Shown here piece after piece: positions 19,905-29,936 of a DNA stretch of 64,000 nt. The position numbers and the translations under genes are program-made. How positions within the stretch are numbered: the stretch's first letter is position 1; each line of letters begins with the position of its first letter. Source of the DNA: Candidatus Woesearchaeota archaeon. Lineage in GTDB: Archaea; Nanobdellota; Nanobdellia; Woesearchaeales; JABGXB01. The DNA is taken from contig JABGXB010000002.1 in NCBI GenBank assembly GCA_018675975.1, positions 62,001 through 126,000 on the forward strand. The letters are read 5' to 3'. Below the pieces are notes generated by a model. It was not told where the DNA came from. It was given only the letters and a program-made list of their open reading frames with translations, and searched no databases.

Positions 19905-20531
19905 TCACCTCAAACTATTTTTTTTATACCAAGAAACAAATTGTCTAATAAAATTATTTTCAATCTCGTCTGGATTAGCAACTGTTCTATATTCATCCAT
20001 ATCCATTTGAGCAAATGTTTTTTCGAAACTACTTGGAATTAATAATCTACTAAAAGGATATTTATGAAATGGTTTTAATTCACCTTGTGGCTCCATTGCA
20101 ATTTTACCAGTTTGAATATCTGAAAATACAACTGGCTCATGCATTACACCACTAATATAAGCTAAAGAACCTTCTAATCTATATCCTCTATTGTCTTCCG
20201 GAATTAATCTTAAAAATTCTTCATCAGTTAATTCAGATAAAACTTCATGTTTTATACCAGGCCAACTTTCTTTAGAAGTTGGTTTCTTTTTTTTAAAATC
20301 TAAGTATAGTCCAAAACCAATACAAATTGCATTTCTAGAACCATTAAAATCTTTGTGTTTATAAAAATATGATGCATTAGCTTTAACATAATTAGAAACA
20401 CTACTTCCTGCAACATGAATAGGTCCTTCTACTCTCATATGAACTGGATTATTTAAACAATTTAATCTTTTTCTAATCATATGATATAATCCATCATTAT
20501 TAGTAAAAATTTGTAATTCTTCTTTTACCAT
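19905..20531 (-). CDS. HAM1/RdgB (ITPase)-like divergent protein
   Basis: EPVVFSDIQTGKIAMEPQGE...FAQMDMDEYRTVANPD; resembles the ORF at 38656-39243 and the C-terminal half of HAM1. Confidence 0.55.
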   Translation of the reverse strand: MVKEELQIFTNNDGLYHMIRKRLNCLNNPVHMRVEGPIHVAGSSVSNYVKANASYFYKHKDFNGSRNAICIGFGLYLDFKKKKPTSKESWPGIKHEVLSELTDEEFLRLIPEDNRGYRLEGSLAYISGVMHEPVVFSDIQTGKIAMEPQGELKPFHKYPFSRLLIPSSFEKTFAQMDMDEYRTVANPDEIENNFIRQFVSWYKKNSLR

Positions 20532-20575
20532 AAGTGAAAAAATAATTTACCAATTAATAAATATTATTGTGATAA

Positions 20576-21979
20576 TTAATACAAAAATCTCAATAATCCT
20601 TTAATAAAAGGAGTTAATTTTTCAGACATCAAATTTCCGATTATTTTTTTATTCACCCTAGTTGAAGTTGGATATGAATATATTTTATTAAAAAACGCAT
20701 TAATTTTTAATTTATTTGCTTTTGCTAATACTAATTCTTGAAACATTTCACCAGCATTTGGAGCAATTACACTTCCACCAAGTAAATTGTTTTTATTATC
20801 AACATATAAAAGCATTTTCCCATCTTTATAATCATCAACAATTGCTCTATCATCATCTTTAAAATCAAGTGAAAGTTTTTTATATTTTAATTTTCTGTTT
20901 TTAATTTCTTTTTCATTAATTCCAAATGTTGCAATTTCGGGTTGAGTAAAAGTAACCCAATTTAAATTATCATTATTTAATTTTTTCCAAAATAAACCAG
21001 GTTTAAAAAAATTTGATAAAATTACTCCAGCGTGCAATTCAGCTGCATGAGTAAATTGATAACTTCCTGCAATATCACCACATAAAAATACATTAGGATT
21101 AGTTGTTTGTAAATATTCATTTACTTCTATACCTTTTTCATGTGTTTTAATATTAGCTTTATCTAAGTCTAAATTATTATAATTTAAAACTCTGCCAATA
21201 CCAACAAAAACATTATCAAAACTAACTTTAGTTTTTATTCCATTATTATTAATAATACATTCATTTTTTGATGTAAATTCCATTGGATTAGAATTAAATA
21301 AAAATTTAATTCCTTCTTTTTCTAATCTATTTTTTAAAATATTTGAAATTTCAATATTTTCTTTTGGTAAAAATTTATTACCTCTAATAATAACTAAACA
21401 TTCTACACCTAATCGATTAAAGGCTTGAGAAATTTCTAAACTAATTGGACCTCCTCCAATAAATAACATTTTTTGTGGTAATTTTTTCATTGAAAAAACA
21501 TTTTCATTATTAATTACATCAACATTTTCAATACCAGGAACATTTAATTTTCTTGGTTTTGAACCAGTTGCAATTACAATTTTTTTACCCTTAAATGTTT
21601 TACCAGAAACCTCAACTTCATTTTCAGAAACAAATCGAGCTTCACCTAAAGCAACATCAATTCCCTTTTTTCTAAAATAACTTGCATTTTCGTGAACACG
21701 AATATACTCTTTTTTATCATCAATATAATTCATAACTTTTTTTAAATCAATTTTACCAGAAACTTTTAATCCAAAATGCTCTGATTCTTTTGCACCATGA
21801 GCTAATTTTGCACAATGAATTAATGCTTTTGAAGGAACACAACCATGATTTAAACAATCTCCACCAATTGATTTATCAGTTTTATCAATTAAAAGAACCT
21901 TAAATCCAATTCTAATCATAAACATAGCAATATTTAATCCACCTGATCCAGCACCAATAATAATTATATCATATATCAT
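20576..21979 (-). CDS. Pyridine nucleotide-disulfide oxidoreductase (dihydrolipoamide dehydrogenase/MerA-like)
   Basis: IIIGAGSGGLNIA, GGDCLNHGCVPSKALI redox-active Cys pair, VFLCGDIAGSYQFTHAAELHAG. Confidence 0.92.
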   Translation of the reverse strand: MIYDIIIIGAGSGGLNIAMFMIRIGFKVLLIDKTDKSIGGDCLNHGCVPSKALIHCAKLAHGAKESEHFGLKVSGKIDLKKVMNYIDDKKEYIRVHENASYFRKKGIDVALGEARFVSENEVEVSGKTFKGKKIVIATGSKPRKLNVPGIENVDVINNENVFSMKKLPQKMLFIGGGPISLEISQAFNRLGVECLVIIRGNKFLPKENIEISNILKNRLEKEGIKFLFNSNPMEFTSKNECIINNNGIKTKVSFDNVFVGIGRVLNYNNLDLDKANIKTHEKGIEVNEYLQTTNPNVFLCGDIAGSYQFTHAAELHAGVILSNFFKPGLFWKKLNNDNLNWVTFTQPEIATFGINEKEIKNRKLKYKKLSLDFKDDDRAIVDDYKDGKMLLYVDNKNNLLGGSVIAPNAGEMFQELVLAKANKLKINAFFNKIYSYPTSTRVNKKIIGNLMSEKLTPFIKGLLRFLY

Positions 21980-21993
21980 ATTTATTCCTCAAT

Positions 21994-23046
21994 TTATTCA
22001 ATATTATAAAGTTTTGTTTCTGGATTAAACGCATACCACGCAAACCAAAAATCTCTTTCTTTTACTATTTTAGTATTGTCATTTAAATTTATTATATTTG
22101 AAGTTCCATCATCATTCATTTCTATTTTTATATCAACACCAGCAATATTATCAATTATAAAACCAACTTCTTTTACATCAGATTCTTTATATGCTTTTGT
22201 CACTCCATTAATTTCAACACCCCAAATTGGAGTTTTTGGATGAATTCTATCATCTTCATTTTCAACATCGAAGATTAAAAAAGAATCACTATAATAAGAA
22301 CCATACGGATCTACACCATAATTTCTTTGAGCCCCAGTATCTCTAGTTAATACAATAGCATCATCATTATTATTTTTATAATCAAACCAAACAACTGTAT
22401 CAATATTTATTTCTTTTAATTCAAACCCAGTCAATTCTCCAACAATTGCATTACCATCAATTTGCTGCCAATAAGATTTAGTTAATCTATCATACATAAC
22501 TAAATTACTATTAAATAATTTCCCACTAGTACCAAACTCAACTGCATTTCCATCAATTACTCTATGATATGCAATACCCGAGCCACACAATGGACAATAT
22601 GTAATTAAAATAGGATCACCATCAATAAAATCATTTACAATTTCATGCCAAACCAGAATTTGAAGAGGATAAACTTTTTTTTTACCCTTATAATGAATAG
22701 CTAAAACTAATTCATCATCCCCAATCCAATCAACTTCATTAATTTTTTGATATTTCGGATTATCAATTGACGGAATAATATCTTTTACATCCCCAGGTTT
22801 TGCAATACCTTTTTTTATTTTACTTGGATCAATAATATATTTAATTCCATTATAATCAATTTTTATATCATAATTTAAAGAATTATTAATTGCATTAAAA
22901 TCCCAAAATTTATTATTTAATTTAGAATCCCCATTTATTTTATTTTCATTAATTAAATCATTAGAAGAGTTAAAAAATAAATTCAAAATAAAAGATCCAA
23001 ATACTATAATACAAAACAATAAAATAAATTTATTTTTTAATTTCAT
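21994..23046 (-). CDS. DUF3179 domain membrane-anchored protein
   Basis: VYPLQILVWHEIVND, ITYCPLCGSGIAYHR, DRLTKSYWQQIDG; N-terminal hydrophobic anchor. Confidence 0.88.
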   Translation of the reverse strand: MKLKNKFILLFCIIVFGSFILNLFFNSSNDLINENKINGDSKLNNKFWDFNAINNSLNYDIKIDYNGIKYIIDPSKIKKGIAKPGDVKDIIPSIDNPKYQKINEVDWIGDDELVLAIHYKGKKKVYPLQILVWHEIVNDFIDGDPILITYCPLCGSGIAYHRVIDGNAVEFGTSGKLFNSNLVMYDRLTKSYWQQIDGNAIVGELTGFELKEINIDTVVWFDYKNNNDDAIVLTRDTGAQRNYGVDPYGSYYSDSFLIFDVENEDDRIHPKTPIWGVEINGVTKAYKESDVKEVGFIIDNIAGVDIKIEMNDDGTSNIINLNDNTKIVKERDFWFAWYAFNPETKLYNIE

Positions 23047-23739
23047 TTAAAATAACCTCAATATATTAAAAACAAATAATAAATAGTAAATACTTATTAT
23101 CATCATTATTAAACCAGACACTACATTTATTTTATTTTTATATTTAACAAACCCATTAATAACAATTTTACTTTTTAATTGAGGTAAAATACTAAAAATA
23201 ATAATTGGAATAGACATACCTAATCCAAAAAATATAAATTCTATAATATTTAATAAAAAATCCGTAACCAAACTTTGTTTTGCAAACATTAAAGCAATAA
23301 AAAGAGGATTACACGGTAATACTATTATACCAAAAAAAAAACCAAAAAAGAATGCCGATAATTTCGGATTAGAGAAAATTGGACCAGAAAAACTTGGAAT
23401 TAATTTCGAGAAATCAAAATTAAAAACTAATAAGAAGCTTATAATAAATAATATTGTAAACGCAATCGGACTAATTATATTAATAATTTTACTTAAAGAT
23501 AATTCTAAAAACGTAGAAAAAATTAATCCAAATAAACTCATAAATGTAATTATACCTAATGCAACCAGAAAACCCAATTTTGGAATTGCATGTGGAACAA
23601 TCTTTTTTTTACTTAAATTAGTTGCCAAATAAGACAAATATCCTGGATACAATGGCAATACACATACTGCTCCAAAAGGAGTCAACATTCCTAAAATAAA
23701 AGATCCTATAAACTTTAATTGTAAAATTTCACTCAACAT
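23047..23739 (-). CDS. CcdA/DsbD-like transmembrane electron transporter
   Basis: Six or more TM helices, Cys/Pro motifs AVCVLPLYPGYLSYL and VLPCNPLFIALMF. Confidence 0.85.
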   Translation of the reverse strand: MLSEILQLKFIGSFILGMLTPFGAVCVLPLYPGYLSYLATNLSKKKIVPHAIPKLGFLVALGIITFMSLFGLIFSTFLELSLSKIINIISPIAFTILFIISFLLVFNFDFSKLIPSFSGPIFSNPKLSAFFFGFFFGIIVLPCNPLFIALMFAKQSLVTDFLLNIIEFIFFGLGMSIPIIIFSILPQLKSKIVINGFVKYKNKINVVSGLIMMIISIYYLLFVFNILRLF

Positions 23740-24290
23740 TTTTCATTAATTAAATTATTTATTTTTATCATTGATTTGAATCCACCTAAAAGTAAATGTT
23801 CTGATTTATCTGGACAAATTAAAATCAAAGGTGCTAATGCAGTAGACAAAATACTATTACCAAATTTTGCAGTTAATTCTCTAGTCATTTCAATTGGTAC
23901 AATTGAAAATGGCCAATCAAAATTATTTTTTTTAATATGATTCAAAACAATATTATCATCTTCATTAGGATCAGTATTAAGACCAACAGAAATTATATCA
24001 TCTCCTAGTTGATCATGTAATTTTTTTATTTCTTTTTGTTGTTTTGTACAAGTTGGACACCAAGTTGCAAAACTCTCAACTAAAATTGGTTTATTTCCCA
24101 ATTCCAAAATTTTATAATTTTCATTCGTATTTAAATCAATTAATTCATAATTTTGCCATGATGATATTTGTTTGAGAGAATCTGTTTTAGAATCCACTTC
24201 ATTATTTTGACAAGCCACTAAAAAAAGAGAAATAAAAATAATAAATAGAATAAATACTTTTAAATTTAATTTTTGTTTCAATTTCATCAT
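23733..24290 (-). CDS. TlpA-like thioredoxin-fold lipoprotein
   Basis: Lipobox SLFLVAC; VESFATWCPTCTKQQKEIKKL active site; start likely at an internal ATG (ORF extends to 24311). Confidence 0.88.
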   Translation of the reverse strand: MMKLKQKLNLKVFILFIIFISLFLVACQNNEVDSKTDSLKQISSWQNYELIDLNTNENYKILELGNKPILVESFATWCPTCTKQQKEIKKLHDQLGDDIISVGLNTDPNEDDNIVLNHIKKNNFDWPFSIVPIEMTRELTAKFGNSILSTALAPLILICPDKSEHLLLGGFKSMIKINNLINEKC

Positions 24291-24373
24291 ATTTATTTCC
24301 CCATCAATCATTATAATTAAATAATTATAAATATCTTAATACATTTATAGTACTTTAGTGTTACGTTTGATAG

Positions 24374-24389
24374 TCAAAACAAAGTTTGA
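24374..24389. promoter_or_regulatory. Palindrome-like element TCAAAACAAAGTTTGA upstream of the TlpA-CcdA operon
   Basis: Shares TCAAAACAAAGTTT with the reverse complement of 37097-37113; both lie upstream of redox operons. Confidence 0.45.
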
Positions 24390-24422
24390 ACCTCAATTAT
24401 TATTTAAATAATAATAAATTAA

Positions 24423-26069
24423 TTAATAATTACATTTAATATCATTTAATTCATTTGTAAATATCTCAAAGTTTTCACTATAATCAATTTTACAATCAAT
24501 AATTACAGGTTTATTCAATAAAAATGCTTTTTTTAAAGTTGGAATTAATTCAGCAGATGATTTTATTTCAAATCCTTTAGCACCATAACTTTGAGCATAT
24601 TTAACAAAATTAGGATTATTCAAATCTAATGCAAAATCACTAAAACCATGATTTTTTTGTTTCCATTTAATAAATCCATATGCATTGTCATTCAATATTA
24701 AAACTACAATATTAATTTTATATTTAACTGCTGTAGCTAAATCCTGACTATTCATCATGAATCCACCATCCCCACAGACCGCCAATATTTTCTTTTTTGG
24801 ATCAACTAATTTGGCCGCCAATGCACTTGGCATACCCGCACCCATTGTAGCTAAAGTATTATCTAATAATACGGTACCAATATCATATGCAGGATAATGT
24901 CTACTAAACCACATTTTATATATTCCATTATCTAAACAAATAATATCTTTTTTGCCCATCACAGTTCGAATATCTTTTATTAATTTTCTAGGTTTAATTG
25001 GAAAACTATTATCTTTAGTTCCATCCATAAACAAAATTTCATTTAATTTTTTTTTAATTTTCAATTCATAATTTCCATCATGACTATATTTACCTAATTG
25101 TTTAGAAATCATAGAAATGGATTCTGCAATATCTCCTATCACTTCTACAATTGGATCATAATAAGTATCATTTTCAGAAGAAACAAAATCAATATGAATT
25201 ATTTTTTTATTTCTATTTTTATTCCACACACTCGGTGGATGTTCAACAGTATTATATCCCACCATAATTAATAAATCACTCCTATCAACAACACAATTTA
25301 CATAATCTTTTTTATGTATTCCAAAAGTATATAAACTATTTTTATGATCATCACCTAAAACACCTTTTCCTAATTGAGTATGTATGGCATAAATATTTGT
25401 TTTATTACAAAAAGATTTTATGCTATCTCTCACCCTATTTCTTTGAGCTCTACTACTAATAATTATAATCGGATTTTTTGCTTTTTTAATTTCATCTACC
25501 ACAAAATTAATTGATTTTTTTTCAGCAATTGGTCGTCTTATTTGTATTTTTTTTTGTGGTATAAATCCATTAATATTTTCAATAGCTATATCTTCTGGTA
25601 ACTCAATATGCGTTGCACCTTGCCTTTCTGAAGTAGAAAGTTTAAATGCATTTCTAATTTCTTTAGGAATATTTTTTGGGCTTACAATTTGAACAGAATG
25701 TTTTGTTATAGGCTTAAACATATTTACTATATCTAATACTTGAAAATTTGCCTGTAAATTATCTCGTACTCCTTTTTGCCCAGTAATTGACAACATAGGC
25801 ATACCACCTAATTGTCCATGCGCAATACCAGTAATTAAATTAGTTGCACCAGGACCTAAAGTCGCCATACAAACTCCTACTTTTCCAGTAAGTCTTCCAT
25901 ATGTTGCAGCCATAAAAGCTGAGACTTGTTCATGTCTATTAATAATAATTTTAATTTTTGTTTTTCTCAAACTTTCAAGTAAATCTAAATTTTCTTCACC
26001 CGGTACAGAAAAAATATATTCTACCTCTTCATTTACTAAACACTTAACAAATAAATCAGATGCTTTCAT
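24423..26069 (-). CDS. Thiamine-diphosphate enzyme, acetolactate synthase (catabolic AlsS)-like
   Basis: SVPGEENLDLLESL, RHEQVSAFMAATYGRLTGKVGVCMATLGPGATNL, CGDGGFMMNSQDLATAVKY. Confidence 0.9.
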   Translation of the reverse strand: MKASDLFVKCLVNEEVEYIFSVPGEENLDLLESLRKTKIKIIINRHEQVSAFMAATYGRLTGKVGVCMATLGPGATNLITGIAHGQLGGMPMLSITGQKGVRDNLQANFQVLDIVNMFKPITKHSVQIVSPKNIPKEIRNAFKLSTSERQGATHIELPEDIAIENINGFIPQKKIQIRRPIAEKKSINFVVDEIKKAKNPIIIISSRAQRNRVRDSIKSFCNKTNIYAIHTQLGKGVLGDDHKNSLYTFGIHKKDYVNCVVDRSDLLIMVGYNTVEHPPSVWNKNRNKKIIHIDFVSSENDTYYDPIVEVIGDIAESISMISKQLGKYSHDGNYELKIKKKLNEILFMDGTKDNSFPIKPRKLIKDIRTVMGKKDIICLDNGIYKMWFSRHYPAYDIGTVLLDNTLATMGAGMPSALAAKLVDPKKKILAVCGDGGFMMNSQDLATAVKYKINIVVLILNDNAYGFIKWKQKNHGFSDFALDLNNPNFVKYAQSYGAKGFEIKSSAELIPTLKKAFLLNKPVIIDCKIDYSENFEIFTNELNDIKCNY

Positions 26070-26072
26070 ATT

Positions 26073-27509
26073 TTATTTCCTCACATTATTTTGATTTATA
26101 ACCATTATTTTTATTTCAGTCATATCATCAATTGCAAACTTAACTCCTTCTCTACCAAATCCTGAATCCTTAACCCCTCCATAGGGCATATTATCAACTC
26201 TAAATGTTGGAACATCATTTATTACTAAACCACCTACATCCAAATCATCAAAAGCTTTCATAATTAATTCATGTGAATTAGTAAAAATACCAGCTTGCAA
26301 TCCAAATTGAGATGCATTAATTTTTTTAATTGCCACAGTTCCATCTTTAACTTTAAATACATTTACTATCGGGGCAAATGCTTCATTTTTCATAATCAGA
26401 CAATTCGCAGAAGGATTTTCAATTATTGTTGGTAAAATAGTATTATTTTTTTTATCAAATTTACCACCATAAATAATATTTGAACCATTTAATCTAGCAT
26501 CATCAATCCAATTTAATATTCTTTTAGTATTTTTAGAATCAATAATTGAACTAATATCAGTATTTTCTAAAATTGGATTTCCAATAATTAATTTTTTAAC
26601 TTCTTTTACAAATTTTAAAATAAATTCATCATAAATTTTTTCATGAATAAACATTCTTTGAATACTAATACAAACTTGACCACTATATGCAAAAGCACCA
26701 ATAACACATCTTTTAACAGCATAATCCATATCAGCACTTTCATCAATATATACTGCAGCATCACCGCCTAATTCCAGAACAACTTTTTTCTTTCCAGATC
26801 TATTTTTAATATCCCAACCTATTGGAACACTTCCTGTAAAACTAATCATTTTAATTCTTTCATCACTAATAAATTCATCAGCAGTTTTTCTATCACAAGG
26901 AATAATTTGTAACGTTTCTTTAGGTAGTTTTGTTTTATCAAAAATATCAGCTAAAATTAATGCAGTTAAAGGCACTTTAGAAGCTGGTTTAATTATAATT
27001 GGATTTCCACTTGCAATTGCAGGTGCAACTTTATGTGCAACTAAATTTAATGGAAAATTAAATGGACAAATTCCAAAAATAGGCCCAATTGGAAATCTTT
27101 TAATAACTCCAAACCGATTACCAGATGCAGGCGTAATATCAAGCGGCATTACCTCTCCACCTTGTGTATTTATTACTTCAGAAGCCACCTTAAATGTGGA
27201 AGCTGCTCTTGTAACCTCACCAAATGCATACTTAAGCGGTTTCCCACTTTCTTTAGAAAGAGTTTTTGCAATTTCATTTCTTCTTCTATTCAATTCATTA
27301 GAAATAAATAATAAAGCTTCAGATCTTTGATAAGTTAGTAATGATTTTGTTTCTTCAAAAACATTAACAGCAGATTTAATAGCAGTATTAAGAATACTTT
27401 TATCAGCAATATAAACAGAAGATATTTTTTTATTATTATATGGATTTACAATATCAATTGAATTTTTTGTTTTTATCCATTTACCACCAACAAAAATTTT
27501 ATTTATCAT
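26073..27509 (-). CDS. NAD(P)-dependent aldehyde dehydrogenase
   Basis: CPFNFPLNLVAHKVAPAIASGN, KPASKVPLT, VLELGGDAAVYI, GQVCISIQR catalytic Cys. Confidence 0.93.
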   Translation of the reverse strand: MINKIFVGGKWIKTKNSIDIVNPYNNKKISSVYIADKSILNTAIKSAVNVFEETKSLLTYQRSEALLFISNELNRRRNEIAKTLSKESGKPLKYAFGEVTRAASTFKVASEVINTQGGEVMPLDITPASGNRFGVIKRFPIGPIFGICPFNFPLNLVAHKVAPAIASGNPIIIKPASKVPLTALILADIFDKTKLPKETLQIIPCDRKTADEFISDERIKMISFTGSVPIGWDIKNRSGKKKVVLELGGDAAVYIDESADMDYAVKRCVIGAFAYSGQVCISIQRMFIHEKIYDEFILKFVKEVKKLIIGNPILENTDISSIIDSKNTKRILNWIDDARLNGSNIIYGGKFDKKNNTILPTIIENPSANCLIMKNEAFAPIVNVFKVKDGTVAIKKINASQFGLQAGIFTNSHELIMKAFDDLDVGGLVINDVPTFRVDNMPYGGVKDSGFGREGVKFAIDDMTEIKIMVINQNNVRK

Positions 27510-27642
27510 TTCAACCTCTTTATATTAATTATTAAATTATGATTTAATAAAGATTATGATTAATATAAAAATTAATTAGTATTGTCAAAAGATAATTTGA
27601 AATAAAAGAAAATGATTTATACAAATACTCTATATCATGAAA

Positions 27643-28047
27643 CTAAAGTTCTCTTGAACTAAAATAATCTTGAATATGTTGTTTTACATTTGTCAATAAT
27701 TCATAAGTTTCTTCGTATGTTTTCGCACTCATTATATCAATATCTAAATTAAATTTTAAACCATTAAATTGACCATAAGGCACATTCCTTTTTAAATTAA
27801 AATTTAAGAAGTACTCATTAAGACACATAGTTCCTACACATTCACTTGAAACAGAAATACCAATAAAATTACCTTCTTCGCGCACAACGTCCCTATGATA
27901 TGATACACTATACATAATTTCTATCCCTGATTCTTTGCCTATAAACAAGAAAAACTCCTCTAATTTTTCCGTATACAATGGACTTTTAAAATCAGGTTCC
28001 AGTAATTTAACTAAATCCAACAAATTATTTGTTTTATTCACTTCCAT
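27643..28047 (-). CDS. Hypothetical protein
   Basis: 134-aa ORF, no motif recognised. Confidence 0.5.
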   Translation of the reverse strand: MEVNKTNNLLDLVKLLEPDFKSPLYTEKLEEFFLFIGKESGIEIMYSVSYHRDVVREEGNFIGISVSSECVGTMCLNEYFLNFNLKRNVPYGQFNGLKFNLDIDIMSAKTYEETYELLTNVKQHIQDYFSSREL

Positions 28048-28134
28048 AATTAATCTAGCTTAATTAATATTTTTAAATATTCCCATGATTAATAATAAAT
28101 TCTAAAATATACATTAATTAATCATTATTAGAAC

Positions 28135-28166
28135 TAAATTTGTCCACCTAAATATTTAATCTTGAG
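28135..28166. repeat. Imperfect copy of the livF 3' terminus (first 14 nt identical), reverse strand reads LKIKYLGGQI*
   Basis: TAAATTTGTCCACC identical to 29221-29234; compare LivF C-terminus IKTIYLGGQI*. Confidence 0.7.
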
Positions 28167-29180
28167 AATTATCATACCAACCATTTCTTTTTCCAATTTC
28201 TTCAATTATCATGGTATTTCTTTTGAAAGCATCATTTATTTTTTTAAACTCACTATTTTCATATTCTTCATCAAATCTTTTTTTTTTCCCCTTGCTTTTT
28301 GTTCATCAAATTCTGGTTCTTCAACAAATCCTAAATGCTGAATTAAAGGTGTTTGGTCATGATATGAATATTCTTTTCTTTTCACATGGTATTTTAATAT
28401 ATCTCTAGCATATGCTTTAATATTACCCATAGAAGTATTTCCTAAATTAAATTTAACTAAATGTCTTAAAGTTCTATCTAAAGGAAGTTCTGAAGCTAAA
28501 ATAGATACTGTATCTTCATCATCTTTTGATGAAGTTAAAACTAATTCATTTTCACCTTTAGTTATATCAATAAAAATACCAGAATTACAAGCTTCAATAA
28601 AATAAATTTCTCTGTGAGCGTCTATACCTTTTATCATTTTTTTTAAATCTCTGGGTTCTAAAAAATCTCCTCCATATTGTCCTTTATCTTTTAAAAAAAT
28701 ACCTGAAAAGTTTATTTGCTCAAAATTTGCCCCATGCCCAGAAACATAAAATATAAAATTATCATTATCATCAATTTTTTTATTTAATTTATTAAATTCA
28801 GTTTTCATTTCATCTAAAGTTGGTTGAAATAAATAAGTAACTTCATAACCATTATTTTTCAAATTATTTTTAACACCTGAAGGAAAATTAAAGCCTTGTA
28901 TAACTAAAGCATATTTATTTTTTTCTTTTAAATAATCTAAACTATCTAAAAAAAATCCTCTTTCTGACATTAAATTCTCTAAATTATTTGAGCTTTTTTT
29001 ATATTTCTGTATAATTTTTAAAATTGAGTTTTTTTCATTATTAATATAATTAGAAGCTAAATTTAAACTTAATAATCCAGTTGTAAGAAAAAAACCGAAA
29101 GTTAATTTTCTTAAATTTTCTTTTGGAATTAATTGTTTATATTTATTATAACTTTCTTTAATTTTAGATGTTAAATCCAT
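28156..29180 (-). CDS. Caspase-fold (C13/C14-like) peptidase with N-terminal TM; reading frame broken at an A10 tract (ORF as given stops at 28236)
   Basis: FYVSGHGA (His) and IYFIEACNSGIF (Cys) dyad; adding one A at 28278-28287 gives C-terminus KKKRFDEEYENSEFKKINDAFKRNTMIIEEIGKRNGWYDNSQD*. Confidence 0.7.
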
Positions 29181-29219
29181 TAAGGTCAGAATTATTTAAT
29201 ACTTATAAAGTGTTCTCTT

Positions 29220-29936
29220 TTAAATTTGTCCACCAAGGTAAATAGTCTTGATTTTAGGATGATTTAATAGTTTTTTATTTCCTTCTAAAGCAATTTGCCC
29301 ATTTTCAAGCAAATAAGTTCTATCCGCCATCCTTAATGCTTGTTTTGCATTTTGTTCTACAATTAAAATAGATAAACCAGTTTTTGCTAATTTAGTGATT
29401 GTTTCAAAAGTCTCTTTTACTAATTTTGGACTTAATCCTAAACTAGGTTCATCCAATAATAATACTTTTGGATTATCCATTAAAGCTCTACCTAAAGCTA
29501 ACATCTGTTGTTCCCCACCACTAAGAGAATAAGCTAAATGTTTTCTTTTTGTTTTTAATACAGAAAATAAAGAATAAATATAATTTAAATTATCTTTAAC
29601 TTTCTTTTTATCCTTAATTAATTCAGCCCCAATTAATAAATTGTCTTTTACTGTTAATGTAGCAAAGTTAATTCTACCTTGAGGAACATAACTAATTCCT
29701 AAATTAAGTAATTCATAAGTTTGTTTATTAGTAATATCATTTTCTTCAAAAAATATTTTTCCACTTTTAATATCAGAAATATTAAAAATTGATTTTAATA
29801 TTGTAGATTTACCAGCACCATTAGGTCCAATCAATGCAACAATTTCATGTTTATCTAAATACATATTAATATTTTTTAAAACATCAAACTCACCATACCC
29901 AGCATCAATGTTATTTAAATTTAATAAATTACTCAC
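29220..29936 (-). CDS. livF: Branched-chain amino-acid-type ABC transporter ATPase
   Basis: GPNGAGKST, YSLSGGEQQMLALGRALM, LLLDEPSLGLSP, C-terminus YLGGQI. Confidence 0.93.
   Translation of the reverse strand: MSNLLNLNNIDAGYGEFDVLKNINMYLDKHEIVALIGPNGAGKSTILKSIFNISDIKSGKIFFEENDITNKQTYELLNLGISYVPQGRINFATLTVKDNLLIGAELIKDKKKVKDNLNYIYSLFSVLKTKRKHLAYSLSGGEQQMLALGRALMDNPKVLLLDEPSLGLSPKLVKETFETITKLAKTGLSILIVEQNAKQALRMADRTYLLENGQIALEGNKKLLNHPKIKTIYLGGQI

Noticed and set aside
24396-24415. Perfect 20-bp palindrome ATTATTATTTAAATAATAAT
   Set aside because: Composed only of A/T in an AT-rich spacer; palindromes of this type are expected often, so not called as an operator
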